From: Terriglobus roseus DSM 18391
Lineage (GTDB): Bacteria; Acidobacteriota; Terriglobia; Terriglobales; Acidobacteriaceae
Direction: 5' to 3'
Length of the DNA stretch: 64,000 bases
Assembly (NCBI RefSeq): GCF_000265425.1
Contig: NC_018014.1
Coordinates: forward strand, 3,534,001-3,598,000
Part shown: positions 28,148 through 37,932 of the stretch, piece by piece
Layout: every line of letters starts with the position of its first letter
How positions within the stretch are numbered: position 1 is the stretch's first letter
The notes under the pieces: generated by a model
Database searches by the model: none
Seen by the model: only the letters and a program-made list of their open reading frames with translations
What the model was told of the DNA's origin: nothing
Translations under genes and position numbers: made by a program

Positions 28148-29584
28148 TTAGCAGACCTGGTGAAAGTTCAGCCCCATCAGATCTGCAATCTTTTGAAGCT
28201 GGCTCGCACGCCGGCCGATGCCGACCGCGCAATGATGTGCCGGGCCACGCGCGTTCCACTCTTCCGAGAAGCGGCGTGCGCCAATCGGGAAGCGATAGCG
28301 CGAATTGGTGTTGCCGATCTCGAGGATCGGGCCGGGAACGCTCTCTCCTTCCGCAACCAGAAGAGAGAAACCGCGCTGCTTGTCCTCTACTACTGAGAGC
28401 AGAGTGACCGGGCCGTGTTTGACTGCCATCTCTACGGAAAGGCCTCGGCCCACCTTGCCGTGATACACGCGCAAGGGACGCACGCGGATGCGGTCCTGCG
28501 CAATGTGCATGTGACCGGGACCGTCGTGCCCCATCAGCACCAGGTCTTCCAGGAAGTCCATGGCGTAGTACTCCGTGAAAGACCCTCCCGCACCAAGCTC
28601 GTCGAGGATCTTCATCGCGAGAACGTTCTTCACCTCGTACTCGCCGGCAACGGGCGTGCCAGTGCCAGTGAGCATGGACGTGCCGAGGATGATGGAACTC
28701 ATGGTGTTCTCGTTTTCGGCGATGCCGGAACCCATGTAGTAGTAGGCGAGCATGTCGAGCGACTTCTCACCGACCATTCGTTCCAGCGCAACGGCAGTGG
28801 CAGCGGCGCGCGTAACTTCGTCTGGAGCGCAGTCTTCATCGACCGCAAAGAAGTGATGGATCTGCTGCACCTTCTGTGCTGTCTCTTCCGACGTAACATC
28901 ACGCCTGAGGGCACTCAGGTGATCGACTTCAAGCATTTCAATGACTGTGCCGAACCGCCCGCTCACCTGTGCAAGGTCCGTCGCGATGTCGAGCATGCCA
29001 CCGTAATAATGTCCCATCAGCCCAAGGCGGCTGTGCGCCATTGTCTTCACGACTTCGGCAGCTTTAAGCCACTCCTCCAGGGTGTTCCAGCACTCGGGGT
29101 CGCGCTCTAACATTCCGGTGACTTGATGAAACGGAATATCAAGGCGACGCAGGACGTTCGCAATCTCTGGCACGGGGCAGGCTGCGCAGTAGGCGAGCCA
29201 TTCGCCCGTCATTGCCGTGCGGTCGCCCATGCCGTTGAACTTCACATAATCAATCGCAGCCTCTGGAACAAGGTTCAACAAAATCACCGGTACCTTGGCG
29301 CGTTGAATCACCGGCAGCACCGTTGCCGATAACGTGTAAGTCGTGACGTAGATCAGCAGGATGTCGATGTCCTCGGTGCGGCAAGCGTGGCCGGCCCGGA
29401 TTGCCTTGTCGGTCGAGTCCACGAGTCCCAGCGAGACGACCGTGCGCGCAGCGGTGGTGACCTTCTGCTGCACAACTTGCAGATAGCCCTGGAGCCGTTC
29501 CTTCAGTCCGTCAAATTGCGGCCAATAGGCGTCGAGGCCCAGGCCGATCAGGCCGATACGAAGCTGCGAATCAAAGGTCTGCAA
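28148..29584 (-). CDS. L-fucose/L-arabinose isomerase-like enzyme
   Basis: A 478-residue cytoplasmic enzyme resembling the L-arabinose/L-fucose isomerase superfamily, which interconverts an aldose and its ketose with a divalent metal. Visible are the N-terminal Rossmann-like segment (LRIGLIGLGLDAYWPQF), the central domain (SRLGLMGHYYGGMLDIATD) and C-terminal metal/substrate motifs (GHDGPGHMHIAQ, ARGPAHHCAVG). I choose the TTG at 29584 because GGAGGAG lies 6 nt upstream; ATG codons at 29599 and 29605 and an open frame to 29728 exist but lack such a site. It follows the receptor gene by 165 nt and precedes the GH39 gene by 53 nt. Specificity for fucose rather than arabinose is inferred from neighbouring fucosidases only. 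Confidence 0.8.
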   Translation of the reverse strand: MQTFDSQLRIGLIGLGLDAYWPQFDGLKERLQGYLQVVQQKVTTAARTVVSLGLVDSTDKAIRAGHACRTEDIDILLIYVTTYTLSATVLPVIQRAKVPVILLNLVPEAAIDYVKFNGMGDRTAMTGEWLAYCAACPVPEIANVLRRLDIPFHQVTGMLERDPECWNTLEEWLKAAEVVKTMAHSRLGLMGHYYGGMLDIATDLAQVSGRFGTVIEMLEVDHLSALRRDVTSEETAQKVQQIHHFFAVDEDCAPDEVTRAAATAVALERMVGEKSLDMLAYYYMGSGIAENENTMSSIILGTSMLTGTGTPVAGEYEVKNVLAMKILDELGAGGSFTEYYAMDFLEDLVLMGHDGPGHMHIAQDRIRVRPLRVYHGKVGRGLSVEMAVKHGPVTLLSVVEDKQRGFSLLVAEGESVPGPILEIGNTNSRYRFPIGARRFSEEWNARGPAHHCAVGIGRRASQLQKIADLMGLNFHQVC

Positions 29585-29749
29585 AGTACTCTCCTCCATG
29601 ACCATCGTTTGTGGGCCGCCGTGCGATGAAGCTTCCGCCGTGCGGTCAATCGATGGATCGCAAGTGCCACAATTCATATCAGGTCCAGTCCACGAGGGTA
29701 AAAAGAGCGATGGGATGCACAGCCGCATCCCACCGCTGGGTCAAGCGTT

Positions 29750-32700
29750 TTAGAACTGGAAGCGGCCACCGAGTTGCACGATGCGCGCCGCACGCGTTGA
29801 CGTGATGGCCCCGAAGCCCGGTCCGAGTGAAGTACTCGCAGAGCCGAATTGTGTGTGGTTGAAGATGTTGAATGCTTCGAATCGCAACTGGAACTTCGCT
29901 CTCTCTGTGAGGCTCAACGACTTGAACAGGCTGGCATCCCAGTTCTGAAAGCCCGGCTGCTGCAGCGAATTTCGTCCTGCGTTGCCCGGTGTTCCGAACG
30001 CAGGCTGCGCGAAGGCTGCGGCGTTGAACCATTGCAACGGCGTGTTACGACCGGCGCGCGGATTGCCGACGAGATTCGGACGGGACTGGCTGAAGTCACC
30101 GATGTTCAGGTTGTCGCCCGATAGTGTTGGCGTGCTGTACTGACCGCTGCTGAAGCTGGTGATGCCGTTAAGCTGCCAGCCTCCAACGATGTAATCCAAG
30201 GCAAGCGGAGCACGCGACAGAAAGTGCTGACCACGTCCGAAGGGCAACTGCAGCGCGTAGCTGATGACCAGGCGATTGGGAACGTTGTAGTCCGACACTC
30301 CACGGTCATAGCGGAAGAAGTCACGCGACAAGGCAGAGAAATCATCCGTGATGCCGATATCGATGGCCTTCGAAAAGGTGTAAGCGACAAGGAATGAATT
30401 GCCGTGGCTCATGCGCTTCTCAAGCTTCGCGGTCAGCGCGTTGTAGTTCGAGCGGCCGTAGTTACTACTGACGAGGATGAATCCGTATTGCGGGAAGGCT
30501 TTGCGGGAAGACAGAGGAACTGTGCCCGTCGGATCGATGGCACCGATGTTCGCGTTCTTACGCTGTGCGAGCTTCTGACCGCTGGAACCCGCGTATTCCA
30601 ATTCCAGTAAAAAGTCCTTCGCGAACGACTGTTGAATGTCCAGACCCCACTGATTGATGTACGAGGTGCGATTGTTCTGGTCGAGCGTGAAGATATTGGC
30701 ATTGGGCGGCGGGAAGCTGTTGGAGACACCGGCGAATGGATTGAAGATGGAAACGGGCGTGGTGGAGCTGGGTGTATTGCTCTGCGAGGTATAGAAGGGA
30801 CTGCCCTGGTTTTTGAACTGTTCTTCGTTGAAGTTGTCGGTCGCGTAATACGTCCCGACACCTCCGCGCACGACGGTGTTCTGCAGGAACGCTGGTCTCC
30901 AGGCAAAGCCCACGCGTGGTGCGAAGTTGTTGTAGTCCGGCTTGACGATCGAACGGCGGATCGATGTGCCCGCGTACTGGAACTGACCGGTCGTGGTATC
31001 GAAGAACTGACTGCGATTACGGGATTCAATCGGAGGTCCGGCGTACTCATACCGCAGACCGAGGTTGAGTGTGAGTGATGGAAGAACCTTCCAATTGTTC
31101 TGGGAGTAAAGACCGTAGTAAGCCGTGTGAAGGTATTGTGTCGAGTCACCCTGGGCTGCGGTGATTTCGTAGGGCTGGCCCAGCAGAAAATCGCTCAGAC
31201 CAAGACTGCTGACGCGTTTGCCCGCAGCGTCGCGCACGGAGTAGCCATTGCTGTACGACAGCGTTGGGTTCGATGCAAAGTCCGTGATCTGCGTGAAGTT
31301 TTCATGGATGTACTGGACTCCGTTCATGGAGGTCAGCTTGCCGTGCGTCCATGTGACGTTGTCAGAAACCTGGTAGTACTTGTCGTCGGCTCCGATCACT
31401 TCCGCAATGGAACCGACAGGACCAAAGCCTGCGATCCCGAAGATGGGCACACCATACGTCGCAGCGTCTGCGCCGTTGGCGTAGGGCAAGCCGAACAATC
31501 CACCGGCGTAGTTCGGTCCGAAGGCGCTCTCGGCGTTGCGGAAGGTCGCGGAGTCGTTCGCACCAAAGCGAAACTCATTCACAAGAGTGGGCGTGAAGGT
31601 GTGCAGATACGTCGCGGTCCATAAGTGATCGTTCAACGGGACGCTGGTTCCACCGAGCGGATTAATCGCGGGATTGAACAGATTGTCATTGCTGTTGGAC
31701 CAGGTCGCGTAAATGCTGTCGCGCTCCGAGAAGCGATGGTCCAGGCGAACGTTGTACTGATTGATGATCTGATTCGATCGCGGTGTCGCAATGGTATTGA
31801 AGCTGGGGAACGCGGCACCACCTGCCGCGAGCACATTCGGTCCGGGAATGAATTGCAGAGCCTTTTGCGCCGTGGGATCAAGCTGGGCTTTGGGAATCAC
31901 ATTGCCCGCGAAGGGCTGACCCGTGAGCGGATTCAGGATGTCAACGCACTTGATGGAAGCCCGATTTGTCGCGCAGAAAGGTGAAGTGGTCGGAATAAGT
32001 CCCGTGCCCGCGCTGTCATCTGCGAGATTGCCCTGGAGCTGTGCGACCGACGGATACAGAGAGGTCAGGGTCTGCCCCTGGATGAGCCGGAAGCCCTCGT
32101 AGTTGAACATGAAGAACGTGCGATTGCGGCCGTTATAAACCTTCGGAAACCACATCGGCCCGCTGAAGGTTCCACCGAAAGTGTTCTGGTTCAGCGCGGG
32201 CTGCGAGATCGCCGCCTGCTTCGCAAAATAGGTGTTCGCCGCATAGGCGCGATTGCGATTCAGTTCAAAGAGCACAAGGTGAAACGGGTTCGCACCGGAG
32301 AGGATCTCGGTGTTGATGATGGAGGCAGCATGGCCGAACTCCGCACCGAACGTGGTGCGCTGCACGCGGAACTCCTGAATAGCGTCTACTGATGGCCGGA
32401 TGCCAGTGTTACCAAAGCGCGAGTTGCGTGTCTCAATACCGTTCACCAGAAAGCTGGTGTCGCTCTCACGCAGACCCGCAAGCGAGACCGTCGTATCGCT
32501 GCGGCCAGTCCACGTTGTCGCCGGTGAATTGCCGGCGCCAATGGGTGCAGCGCCTGTCGTGAGCTGTGTCAATTGCATGAAGTTGCGACCGTTGAGCGGC
32601 AACGTCTGGATGCTGTTCTGATTGATGACCTGCCCTACCGCCGCACTCTCGGAGTTGAGCAGCGCAGCCTCACTCGCGGAGACGGTTACCGATTCACTGC

Positions 32701-33106
32701 TGGCACCGATCTGCATGTGGACGTCGAGATTCACGCGCTGCCCGATGACGACCGTGATGTTATCGAGCTGCGTCACCCGAAACCCCTCATGCGCCACAAC
32801 GAGCTTGTAGTTGCCGGGCTTTAGAGAGCTGAAGACGGCAAGACCGTTTCCGTCGGTCTTCAGGTGCGTTTGCTGCCCCGTATCCACGCGCGTCAGCGTC
32901 AGGTCTGCGTTGGGAATGTTCCCGCCGGCCGGATCGGTGACCGCGGAGATGATGTCGCCCGTGATGGACTGTCCGAGACATGCCTGCGTTGCAGACAGAG
33001 CAAGCAGACTGGCAAGTAGCACAGGCCGTTGAAGCCCTCCCAAGCCGCTGAATAGCCTCCTCCGGGCGGGCTCTCTTTCCGCGCTACATGGTTGAAGTTG
33101 AAACAT
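29750..33106 (-). CDS. Oar-like TonB-dependent receptor of the isomerase/GH39 operon
   Basis: An outer-membrane receptor of 1118 residues. The ATG at 33106 has AGGAGG 4 nt upstream. A long, positively charged signal region ends near ACLGQ (about residue 45). A CnaB-like domain (ISAVTDPAGGNIPNADLTL) is followed by a plug region (SIQTLPLNGRNFMQLTQLTTG) and a barrel ending GRFQF. It heads the minus-strand operon with the isomerase-like and GH39-like genes, and is divergent from the IclR/PBP1 regulator. Two dyads lie in the shared 200-bp promoter region. Ligand unknown. Confidence 0.9.
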   Translation of the reverse strand: MFQLQPCSAEREPARRRLFSGLGGLQRPVLLASLLALSATQACLGQSITGDIISAVTDPAGGNIPNADLTLTRVDTGQQTHLKTDGNGLAVFSSLKPGNYKLVVAHEGFRVTQLDNITVVIGQRVNLDVHMQIGASSESVTVSASEAALLNSESAAVGQVINQNSIQTLPLNGRNFMQLTQLTTGAAPIGAGNSPATTWTGRSDTTVSLAGLRESDTSFLVNGIETRNSRFGNTGIRPSVDAIQEFRVQRTTFGAEFGHAASIINTEILSGANPFHLVLFELNRNRAYAANTYFAKQAAISQPALNQNTFGGTFSGPMWFPKVYNGRNRTFFMFNYEGFRLIQGQTLTSLYPSVAQLQGNLADDSAGTGLIPTTSPFCATNRASIKCVDILNPLTGQPFAGNVIPKAQLDPTAQKALQFIPGPNVLAAGGAAFPSFNTIATPRSNQIINQYNVRLDHRFSERDSIYATWSNSNDNLFNPAINPLGGTSVPLNDHLWTATYLHTFTPTLVNEFRFGANDSATFRNAESAFGPNYAGGLFGLPYANGADAATYGVPIFGIAGFGPVGSIAEVIGADDKYYQVSDNVTWTHGKLTSMNGVQYIHENFTQITDFASNPTLSYSNGYSVRDAAGKRVSSLGLSDFLLGQPYEITAAQGDSTQYLHTAYYGLYSQNNWKVLPSLTLNLGLRYEYAGPPIESRNRSQFFDTTTGQFQYAGTSIRRSIVKPDYNNFAPRVGFAWRPAFLQNTVVRGGVGTYYATDNFNEEQFKNQGSPFYTSQSNTPSSTTPVSIFNPFAGVSNSFPPPNANIFTLDQNNRTSYINQWGLDIQQSFAKDFLLELEYAGSSGQKLAQRKNANIGAIDPTGTVPLSSRKAFPQYGFILVSSNYGRSNYNALTAKLEKRMSHGNSFLVAYTFSKAIDIGITDDFSALSRDFFRYDRGVSDYNVPNRLVISYALQLPFGRGQHFLSRAPLALDYIVGGWQLNGITSFSSGQYSTPTLSGDNLNIGDFSQSRPNLVGNPRAGRNTPLQWFNAAAFAQPAFGTPGNAGRNSLQQPGFQNWDASLFKSLSLTERAKFQLRFEAFNIFNHTQFGSASTSLGPGFGAITSTRAARIVQLGGRFQF

Positions 33107-33211
33107 GATGCCTCCTGAAGCTCAGGGGCCGCCGAGGGCGTCACCTCTGAGAATGGCGGCCATCCTAGCGATGCTGCTGCAGCGCATTCAAAGACAAACA
33201 TGGCCGTGGGC

Positions 33212-33232
33212 TGATTTCACCCAGCGAAATCA
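33212..33232. promoter_or_regulatory. Candidate operator dyad (TGATTTC-N7-GAAATCA)
   Basis: Perfect 7-bp inverted repeat with a 7-nt spacer between the receptor start (33106) and the divergent regulator (33308). The position suits joint control of both transcripts. Confidence 0.45.
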
Positions 33233-33254
33233 CGCCGCGGTGAAAAGCCCAGTT

Positions 33255-33264
33255 AAACGCGTTT
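33255..33264. promoter_or_regulatory. Candidate LacI/GalR-like palindrome AAACGCGTTT
   Basis: Perfect 10-bp palindrome with a central CG, in the context GTTAAACGCGTTTTGAT. Such CG-centred dyads are typical of LacI/GalR operators; it lies about 45 bp before the regulator start. Confidence 0.4.
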
Positions 33265-33307
33265 TGATTGAGGTTTGTGTTTGCCATTGACGAGGAAAGG
33301 ACCTCGC

Positions 33308-34495
33308 GTGGTATTTTGCGGTGCGAAAGATATGCAAGCCATGGCCGTCCCCTCCATCCCGCGCACTTCCCACATCCACTCCGTGGTGCGGGCCTGCGAG
33401 ATCCTGAAATATCTACAGCAATGCACGGATGATGTGAGTCTCGACATCGTGTGCCGCCACACGCAGATGCCGCGACCCAGCGCATACCGCCTGTTGACCA
33501 CGCTGGTGAGTTGCGGCATGGTCGAGCGCGTCTCCAAGAATTGCTATCGGCCGTTGCGTGCAGCACGCAGCAAGCGTCTTCGCATTGGCTACGCATCGCA
33601 GACGGAAGAGTTCTCGTTTTCTCGGCTGGTCTCTGACAGCATTCGCAGCGCGGCCTACCGAGCGGGCGTTGACCTGTTGGTGCTGGACAATCACTGCTCG
33701 CCTAAGGCAGCCATTCGTAATGCGGGCATCTTTGTGCGGGAACGCATGGATCTCGTCATTGAATTCCAAACCAATCATCAGAGCGCGTCGCTCGTCGCTG
33801 CGCGCATTCTGGAGGCAGGCATACCGCTTATCGCGATCGAGGTGCCGCATCCCGGCGCGACCTACTACGGTGCGGATAACTACCGGGCAGGTGTTCTCGG
33901 CGGCCGCGCACTGGGCAAGGCCTGCCTGCAGGAATGGAAGGGGCGCGTGGATGAGGTGGTGCTGATGGAGCTTCCCACGGCAGGACCGCTGCCCCGCTCA
34001 CGCATGACTGCAACACTTGCCGGCTTGCGCGAGGTGCTGCCGCGCTTCCCGGATGAGAACGCGATCTTTCTCGATGGCAAAGGGCGCTTTGAGGACAGCC
34101 TCGCCGCAATGCGTAAGCATCTGGGCAGGACACGCGCGAAGAAGATCCTGCTGGCAGCGCTCAACGATCCAAGCTGCCTGGGAGCATTGCAGGCGTTTGA
34201 GGAATGTGGACGTCCGCAGGACTGCCTGGCTGTTGGACAGAACGCTAGCATCGAAGCCCGTCGCGAGATGCGGAGGCCGAACTCCAGACTGATCGGTTCC
34301 GTCGGATACTTCCCGGAGAAGTATGGCGACTCCATCATGCAACTCGCAATGGATGTCGTTGAACACCGCGAAGTACCCTCCGCAACCTTCGTCAAGCATC
34401 GGCTGATTCACGCGGGCAATGTGAATAGTGCGTATCCCAATGACCTGGAAATAGGCTCCGCGGACGCGGATTCCCTGCTCTACAGCAAGCGGTGA
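33308..34495 (+). CDS. Transcriptional regulator: IclR-type HTH fused to a PBP1 sugar-binding domain
   Basis: A 395-residue regulator. The GTG at 33308 has AGGAAAGGA 6 nt upstream; an ATG at 33332 is an alternative. Residues ~20-80 form an IclR-like winged helix (VRACEILKYLQQC, MPRPSAYRLLTTLVSCGMVER). The remaining ~290 residues are a LacI/RbsB-type periplasmic-binding-protein fold (LRIGYASQTEEFSFSRLVSD, GADNYRAGVLGGRALG), which should bind a sugar in the cytoplasm. No signal peptide is present. IclR proteins normally carry a GAF-like domain, so the combination is notable. It is divergent from the receptor operon and precedes the esterase/fucosidase genes. Confidence 0.85.
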   Translation: MVFCGAKDMQAMAVPSIPRTSHIHSVVRACEILKYLQQCTDDVSLDIVCRHTQMPRPSAYRLLTTLVSCGMVERVSKNCYRPLRAARSKRLRIGYASQTEEFSFSRLVSDSIRSAAYRAGVDLLVLDNHCSPKAAIRNAGIFVRERMDLVIEFQTNHQSASLVAARILEAGIPLIAIEVPHPGATYYGADNYRAGVLGGRALGKACLQEWKGRVDEVVLMELPTAGPLPRSRMTATLAGLREVLPRFPDENAIFLDGKGRFEDSLAAMRKHLGRTRAKKILLAALNDPSCLGALQAFEECGRPQDCLAVGQNASIEARREMRRPNSRLIGSVGYFPEKYGDSIMQLAMDVVEHREVPSATFVKHRLIHAGNVNSAYPNDLEIGSADADSLLYSKR

Positions 34496-34630
34496 TGCCA
34501 GTAACCGTGTGCTTGGAAGAACCCTTTGGGCTTGGCATGCTTCTGGTAAGGACCGAACTCAAAAGCTGACCCGATGAGACTCGTCTTTCCGGTCCATTAT
34601 GATGTTGCATTCCTTCTTTTGAGGTTCTCG

Positions 34631-36154
34631 ATGCGTTTGCTCATCGCCGTTCTCCTGCTGGCTAGTGCCACAGTCATGCAGGCGGAGGTCCGCCTGCCCA
34701 ATGTCTACTCGGACCACGCCGTACTGCAACGGGAGATGCCGATCCACATCTGGGGCTTCGGCGCACCGGCTGAACACATCACTGTGCAGTTCCACAACCA
34801 GAAGATGGAAACCAACACATCACCGTTGGGATTGTGGGAGCTAAGCCTGCAGCCCGAAAAAGCGGGTGGTCCCTTCGCGCTACACGTGACGGGCGACATG
34901 TCCGCCGCTCCGGTCGACCGCACCGACCTGCTGATCGGCGACGTCTGGTTCGCCTCCGGCCAGTCAAATATGGAGATGCCGCTGAAAGGGTTCAGCAGTG
35001 CGCCGGTGAAGGATTCGGAGAAAGAGATCGCCGCTGCCAACTATCCAAAGATCCGTCTGCTTGTGCAAAGGAAGCGGGCCACCGCCTCACCCATGCTCGA
35101 GTCAGACGATACATGGAAAATCTGCACGCCAGAGACGGCAAAGGATTTCTCAGCCGTCGCTTACTTCTTCGGCCGTAGGATTATGCAGGAAGAGAAGGTG
35201 CCCATCGGTTTGATCGACTCCACCTGGGGCGGCACGCCGGCCCATGCATGGATCAGCACTGAGGGGCTCGCCTGGTCCAATCTGCCGTCCGTCGCTCTTG
35301 ATGCCGGCAAGATCGTCCGCGAACAGGGAATGGCCGATGGCCTCCGCGCGAACTTTAAGTTGCAGGACGAAGCTATGAAGGCGGCGGGAAAGCCTCCCGT
35401 TTCCAGACCGAAGTTCACAGACCGTGCCGGTGCCTGGAACCCTGCTGCTCTTTTCAACGGAATGATCGCTCCCTACACCGGCTACACCGTGCGCGGTTTC
35501 CTCTGGTACCAAGGCGAGACGGACCACGAAGGCATCAAGGCGCTGAACTACTCACGCGTCTTCCCGGCCCTGATCCAGGACTGGCGCAAGCAGTGGGGCG
35601 AGGGCGCGCTGCCTTTCCTCTTTGTGCAGATCGCCAGCTACGACTCACCGGGAGACGAATGGGCCGATGTACGTGATGCGCAGCGCCGCACACTGGAACT
35701 GGCAAACACCAGCATGGCCGTGGCGCTCGATATTGGACTTGAGAAGAACATCCACCCGCCAGACAAGCAGACCGTGGCTGCGCGTTTGGCGCAGTCGGCC
35801 CTGGGCATCAGCTACGGCCACAAGGTAGAGACAGCATCGCCCAATCTGGCGAGCATTGGCTTGGAAGGACGCAACATTCGTGCGTACTTTGCACACGCCG
35901 ACGGCCTCACGGCCAAGGGCGAAATCACAGACTTTCAAATCGCCGGTTATGACGGCAAGTTCGTCAATGCCACCGCCAAGGTGGAAGTTATCAGCGGCCA
36001 ATCGACTGTCGTCGCAACGGCACCCTCAGTGGAATCCCCCAGATACATCCGCTATGGGTGGGCACCCTACGTGCGGACGTATCTGTACAACTCAGCCGGC
36101 CTGCCGATGGGCACCTTTACCAGCGAGAGCGACGCGGAGATGCAGATCAAGTGA
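34631..36154 (+). CDS. Sialate O-acetylesterase-like SGNH hydrolase
   Basis: A 507-residue exported esterase. The ATG at 34631 has GAGG 6 nt upstream and begins a signal peptide ending VMQAE; the frame is open from 34574. The nucleophile Ser112 is in FASGQSNMEM, and a later GETDHEG and the C-terminal KNIHPPDKQ supply the GxxND-like and Asp/His elements of the family. A beta-rich N-terminal region (NVYSDHAVLQREMPIHIWG) is typical. Family members remove 9-O-acetyl groups from sialic acid, but in environmental bacteria many act on acetylated plant or microbial glycans. It is the first enzyme gene after the regulator. Confidence 0.88.
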   Translation: MRLLIAVLLLASATVMQAEVRLPNVYSDHAVLQREMPIHIWGFGAPAEHITVQFHNQKMETNTSPLGLWELSLQPEKAGGPFALHVTGDMSAAPVDRTDLLIGDVWFASGQSNMEMPLKGFSSAPVKDSEKEIAAANYPKIRLLVQRKRATASPMLESDDTWKICTPETAKDFSAVAYFFGRRIMQEEKVPIGLIDSTWGGTPAHAWISTEGLAWSNLPSVALDAGKIVREQGMADGLRANFKLQDEAMKAAGKPPVSRPKFTDRAGAWNPAALFNGMIAPYTGYTVRGFLWYQGETDHEGIKALNYSRVFPALIQDWRKQWGEGALPFLFVQIASYDSPGDEWADVRDAQRRTLELANTSMAVALDIGLEKNIHPPDKQTVAARLAQSALGISYGHKVETASPNLASIGLEGRNIRAYFAHADGLTAKGEITDFQIAGYDGKFVNATAKVEVISGQSTVVATAPSVESPRYIRYGWAPYVRTYLYNSAGLPMGTFTSESDAEMQIK

Positions 36155-36390
36155 CTCAAGATTCGGAGAGGCGGTGCCGGACTCTTTGCGGTCAGTCACT
36201 CCGGGGCCCTTACAGCAAATCGCGCTTCGTTCGAATATAGGAAAATAAGTCGCTTAGGACTTTTGTCCGAATGACTGCCGGACGCCTGACTGGGATAATG
36301 CTCCATAGCGCGACTTGCTAATCTGCACGGAACGACACACCGACCTGCTGCGGCTTCCCCGGTGCGGGGGCCGTCTTCTGGTCAGCAGGG

Positions 36391-37932
36391 ATGAAGATGA
36401 TTGAGACTGTCACCCGAAACGACTCCCTCTACCCGGCGCTTTGCCGCGGAAGAAACGCGCGCTTTCCTTACACCGACGCCGAGGGCGTTGCTCGCGTCGA
36501 GTTGTGCGCGACCGCGGACGATGTCGCGGTCGCGCTGCGACGCGCTGTGGATGCGGGTCTGCGGCCCACAGTCCGTGCCGGCGCGCACTGCTATGAAGAC
36601 TTCGTCGTAAACAATCCAAATGGCGTTCTGATTGATGTTCGCAAGCTGAGCCAGGTCTCTGCGGCTCCGGGCGGCGGGTACCAGATCGGTCCCGGAGCGT
36701 TTCTGGGTGAGATCTACAATGCCTTGTTCGAGCAGGCTGGGCTGAATCTGCCCATAGGAAGCTGCTATACCGTTGGAGCGGGCGGGCATATTTCCGGCGG
36801 CGGTTACGGTCTACTCACGCGGCAGCAGGGACTTACCGTTGACTTTCTGACGGCTGCGGATGTCGTCACCGTGGACGCGCATGGCAAGGTCGTGTCGCAG
36901 CGTGTGGATCGTCACCATCACTCCGACCTCTTCCGAGCGATTCGCGGGGGAGGTGGCGCAAATTTTGGCATCATCACGAACTTCTACTTCGACAAGCTGC
37001 CAGCAGCTCCCAAGCATTTGATCAGCGGAGGCGTGTCCTTCCCCTGGGACACCATGACCGAAGAGCAGTTCATCCACATCGCGCAGACCTTTGGCAACTA
37101 CATGGCGACACGTGGACAGGAGAAAGACACATGGCCCTTATTCACCATGATGGGCCTCTCCCATAAAGCACCCAACGGCCGTATCAACATCGGTGCGCAC
37201 TGGCACGACATGGACGGGAAGAGCGATCTCAGTATTCCGACAGAGTTCCTCGATCTCTTTCTGAAGTGCGGGGATGCGTCATCTGACAGCGACCCGCAGA
37301 CGAACGCAAATGCGCCGGTGAGCCGTTTCCAGCTCTCACCCTGCGTTGAAGGAAAGCACCGCTTCAACACTACGCCGTGGCTTGAGGCGACGGTGGGACG
37401 AGGTAGCGGTGGCAGCAGCGGTTATGGCACCACACGCGGTAAGTACAAATCCTGCTACATGAAGCAGAACTTCACGACGGCAGAGCTCAAGCGCATGTAC
37501 GCATGGCTGACGCGCGATATACCGAACGTCAACACTGGCTGCATTATCTCTGTGGATTCTTATGGAGGCGCCGCCAACCAGGCGCACCTGGTGCATGAGA
37601 CGGCCGTTCCGCAGCGCAGTTCCGTTATGAAGCTGCAGTTCCAGATGTACTGGCAAAAGCCGGAAGAAGATGCGATTCGTCTGAAGTACTTCGACGATAT
37701 GTACACCGACATCTACTCGGCAAATGTCGAGGGGAAGCATGCCGGCACACCCTTTGAGGGGCCGCACTACGAAGGTTGTTACATCAACTATCCGGATATC
37801 GATATGGCCCGGTATGACTTCTGGCCGCAGCTTTATTACGGAACTGGCGATCTCTATCCGTTCTTGAAAAAGGTGAAGAAGAAGTACGATCCGCACAACG
37901 TCTTCCATAACAGCATGAGCGTTCGCGCATGA
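36391..37932 (+). CDS. BBE-type FAD-linked oxidase, probable sugar oxidase
   Basis: A 513-residue FAD_binding_4/BBE-family flavoenzyme. His66 in VRAGAHCYED and Cys125 in GSCYTVGAGGHISGGGYG match the two residues that attach FAD bicovalently (8-alpha-N1-His and 6-S-Cys) in berberine-bridge and glucooligosaccharide oxidases. The BBE C-terminal motif is YDPHNVFHNSMSV. No signal peptide is seen, so it appears cytoplasmic. Its stop overlaps the next start as ATGA, indicating translational coupling with the GH29 fucosidase, so oxidation of a released sugar or oligosaccharide is plausible (inference). The ATG at 36397 has better spacing to AGGG. Confidence 0.87.
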   Translation: MKMIETVTRNDSLYPALCRGRNARFPYTDAEGVARVELCATADDVAVALRRAVDAGLRPTVRAGAHCYEDFVVNNPNGVLIDVRKLSQVSAAPGGGYQIGPGAFLGEIYNALFEQAGLNLPIGSCYTVGAGGHISGGGYGLLTRQQGLTVDFLTAADVVTVDAHGKVVSQRVDRHHHSDLFRAIRGGGGANFGIITNFYFDKLPAAPKHLISGGVSFPWDTMTEEQFIHIAQTFGNYMATRGQEKDTWPLFTMMGLSHKAPNGRINIGAHWHDMDGKSDLSIPTEFLDLFLKCGDASSDSDPQTNANAPVSRFQLSPCVEGKHRFNTTPWLEATVGRGSGGSSGYGTTRGKYKSCYMKQNFTTAELKRMYAWLTRDIPNVNTGCIISVDSYGGAANQAHLVHETAVPQRSSVMKLQFQMYWQKPEEDAIRLKYFDDMYTDIYSANVEGKHAGTPFEGPHYEGCYINYPDIDMARYDFWPQLYYGTGDLYPFLKKVKKKYDPHNVFHNSMSVRA

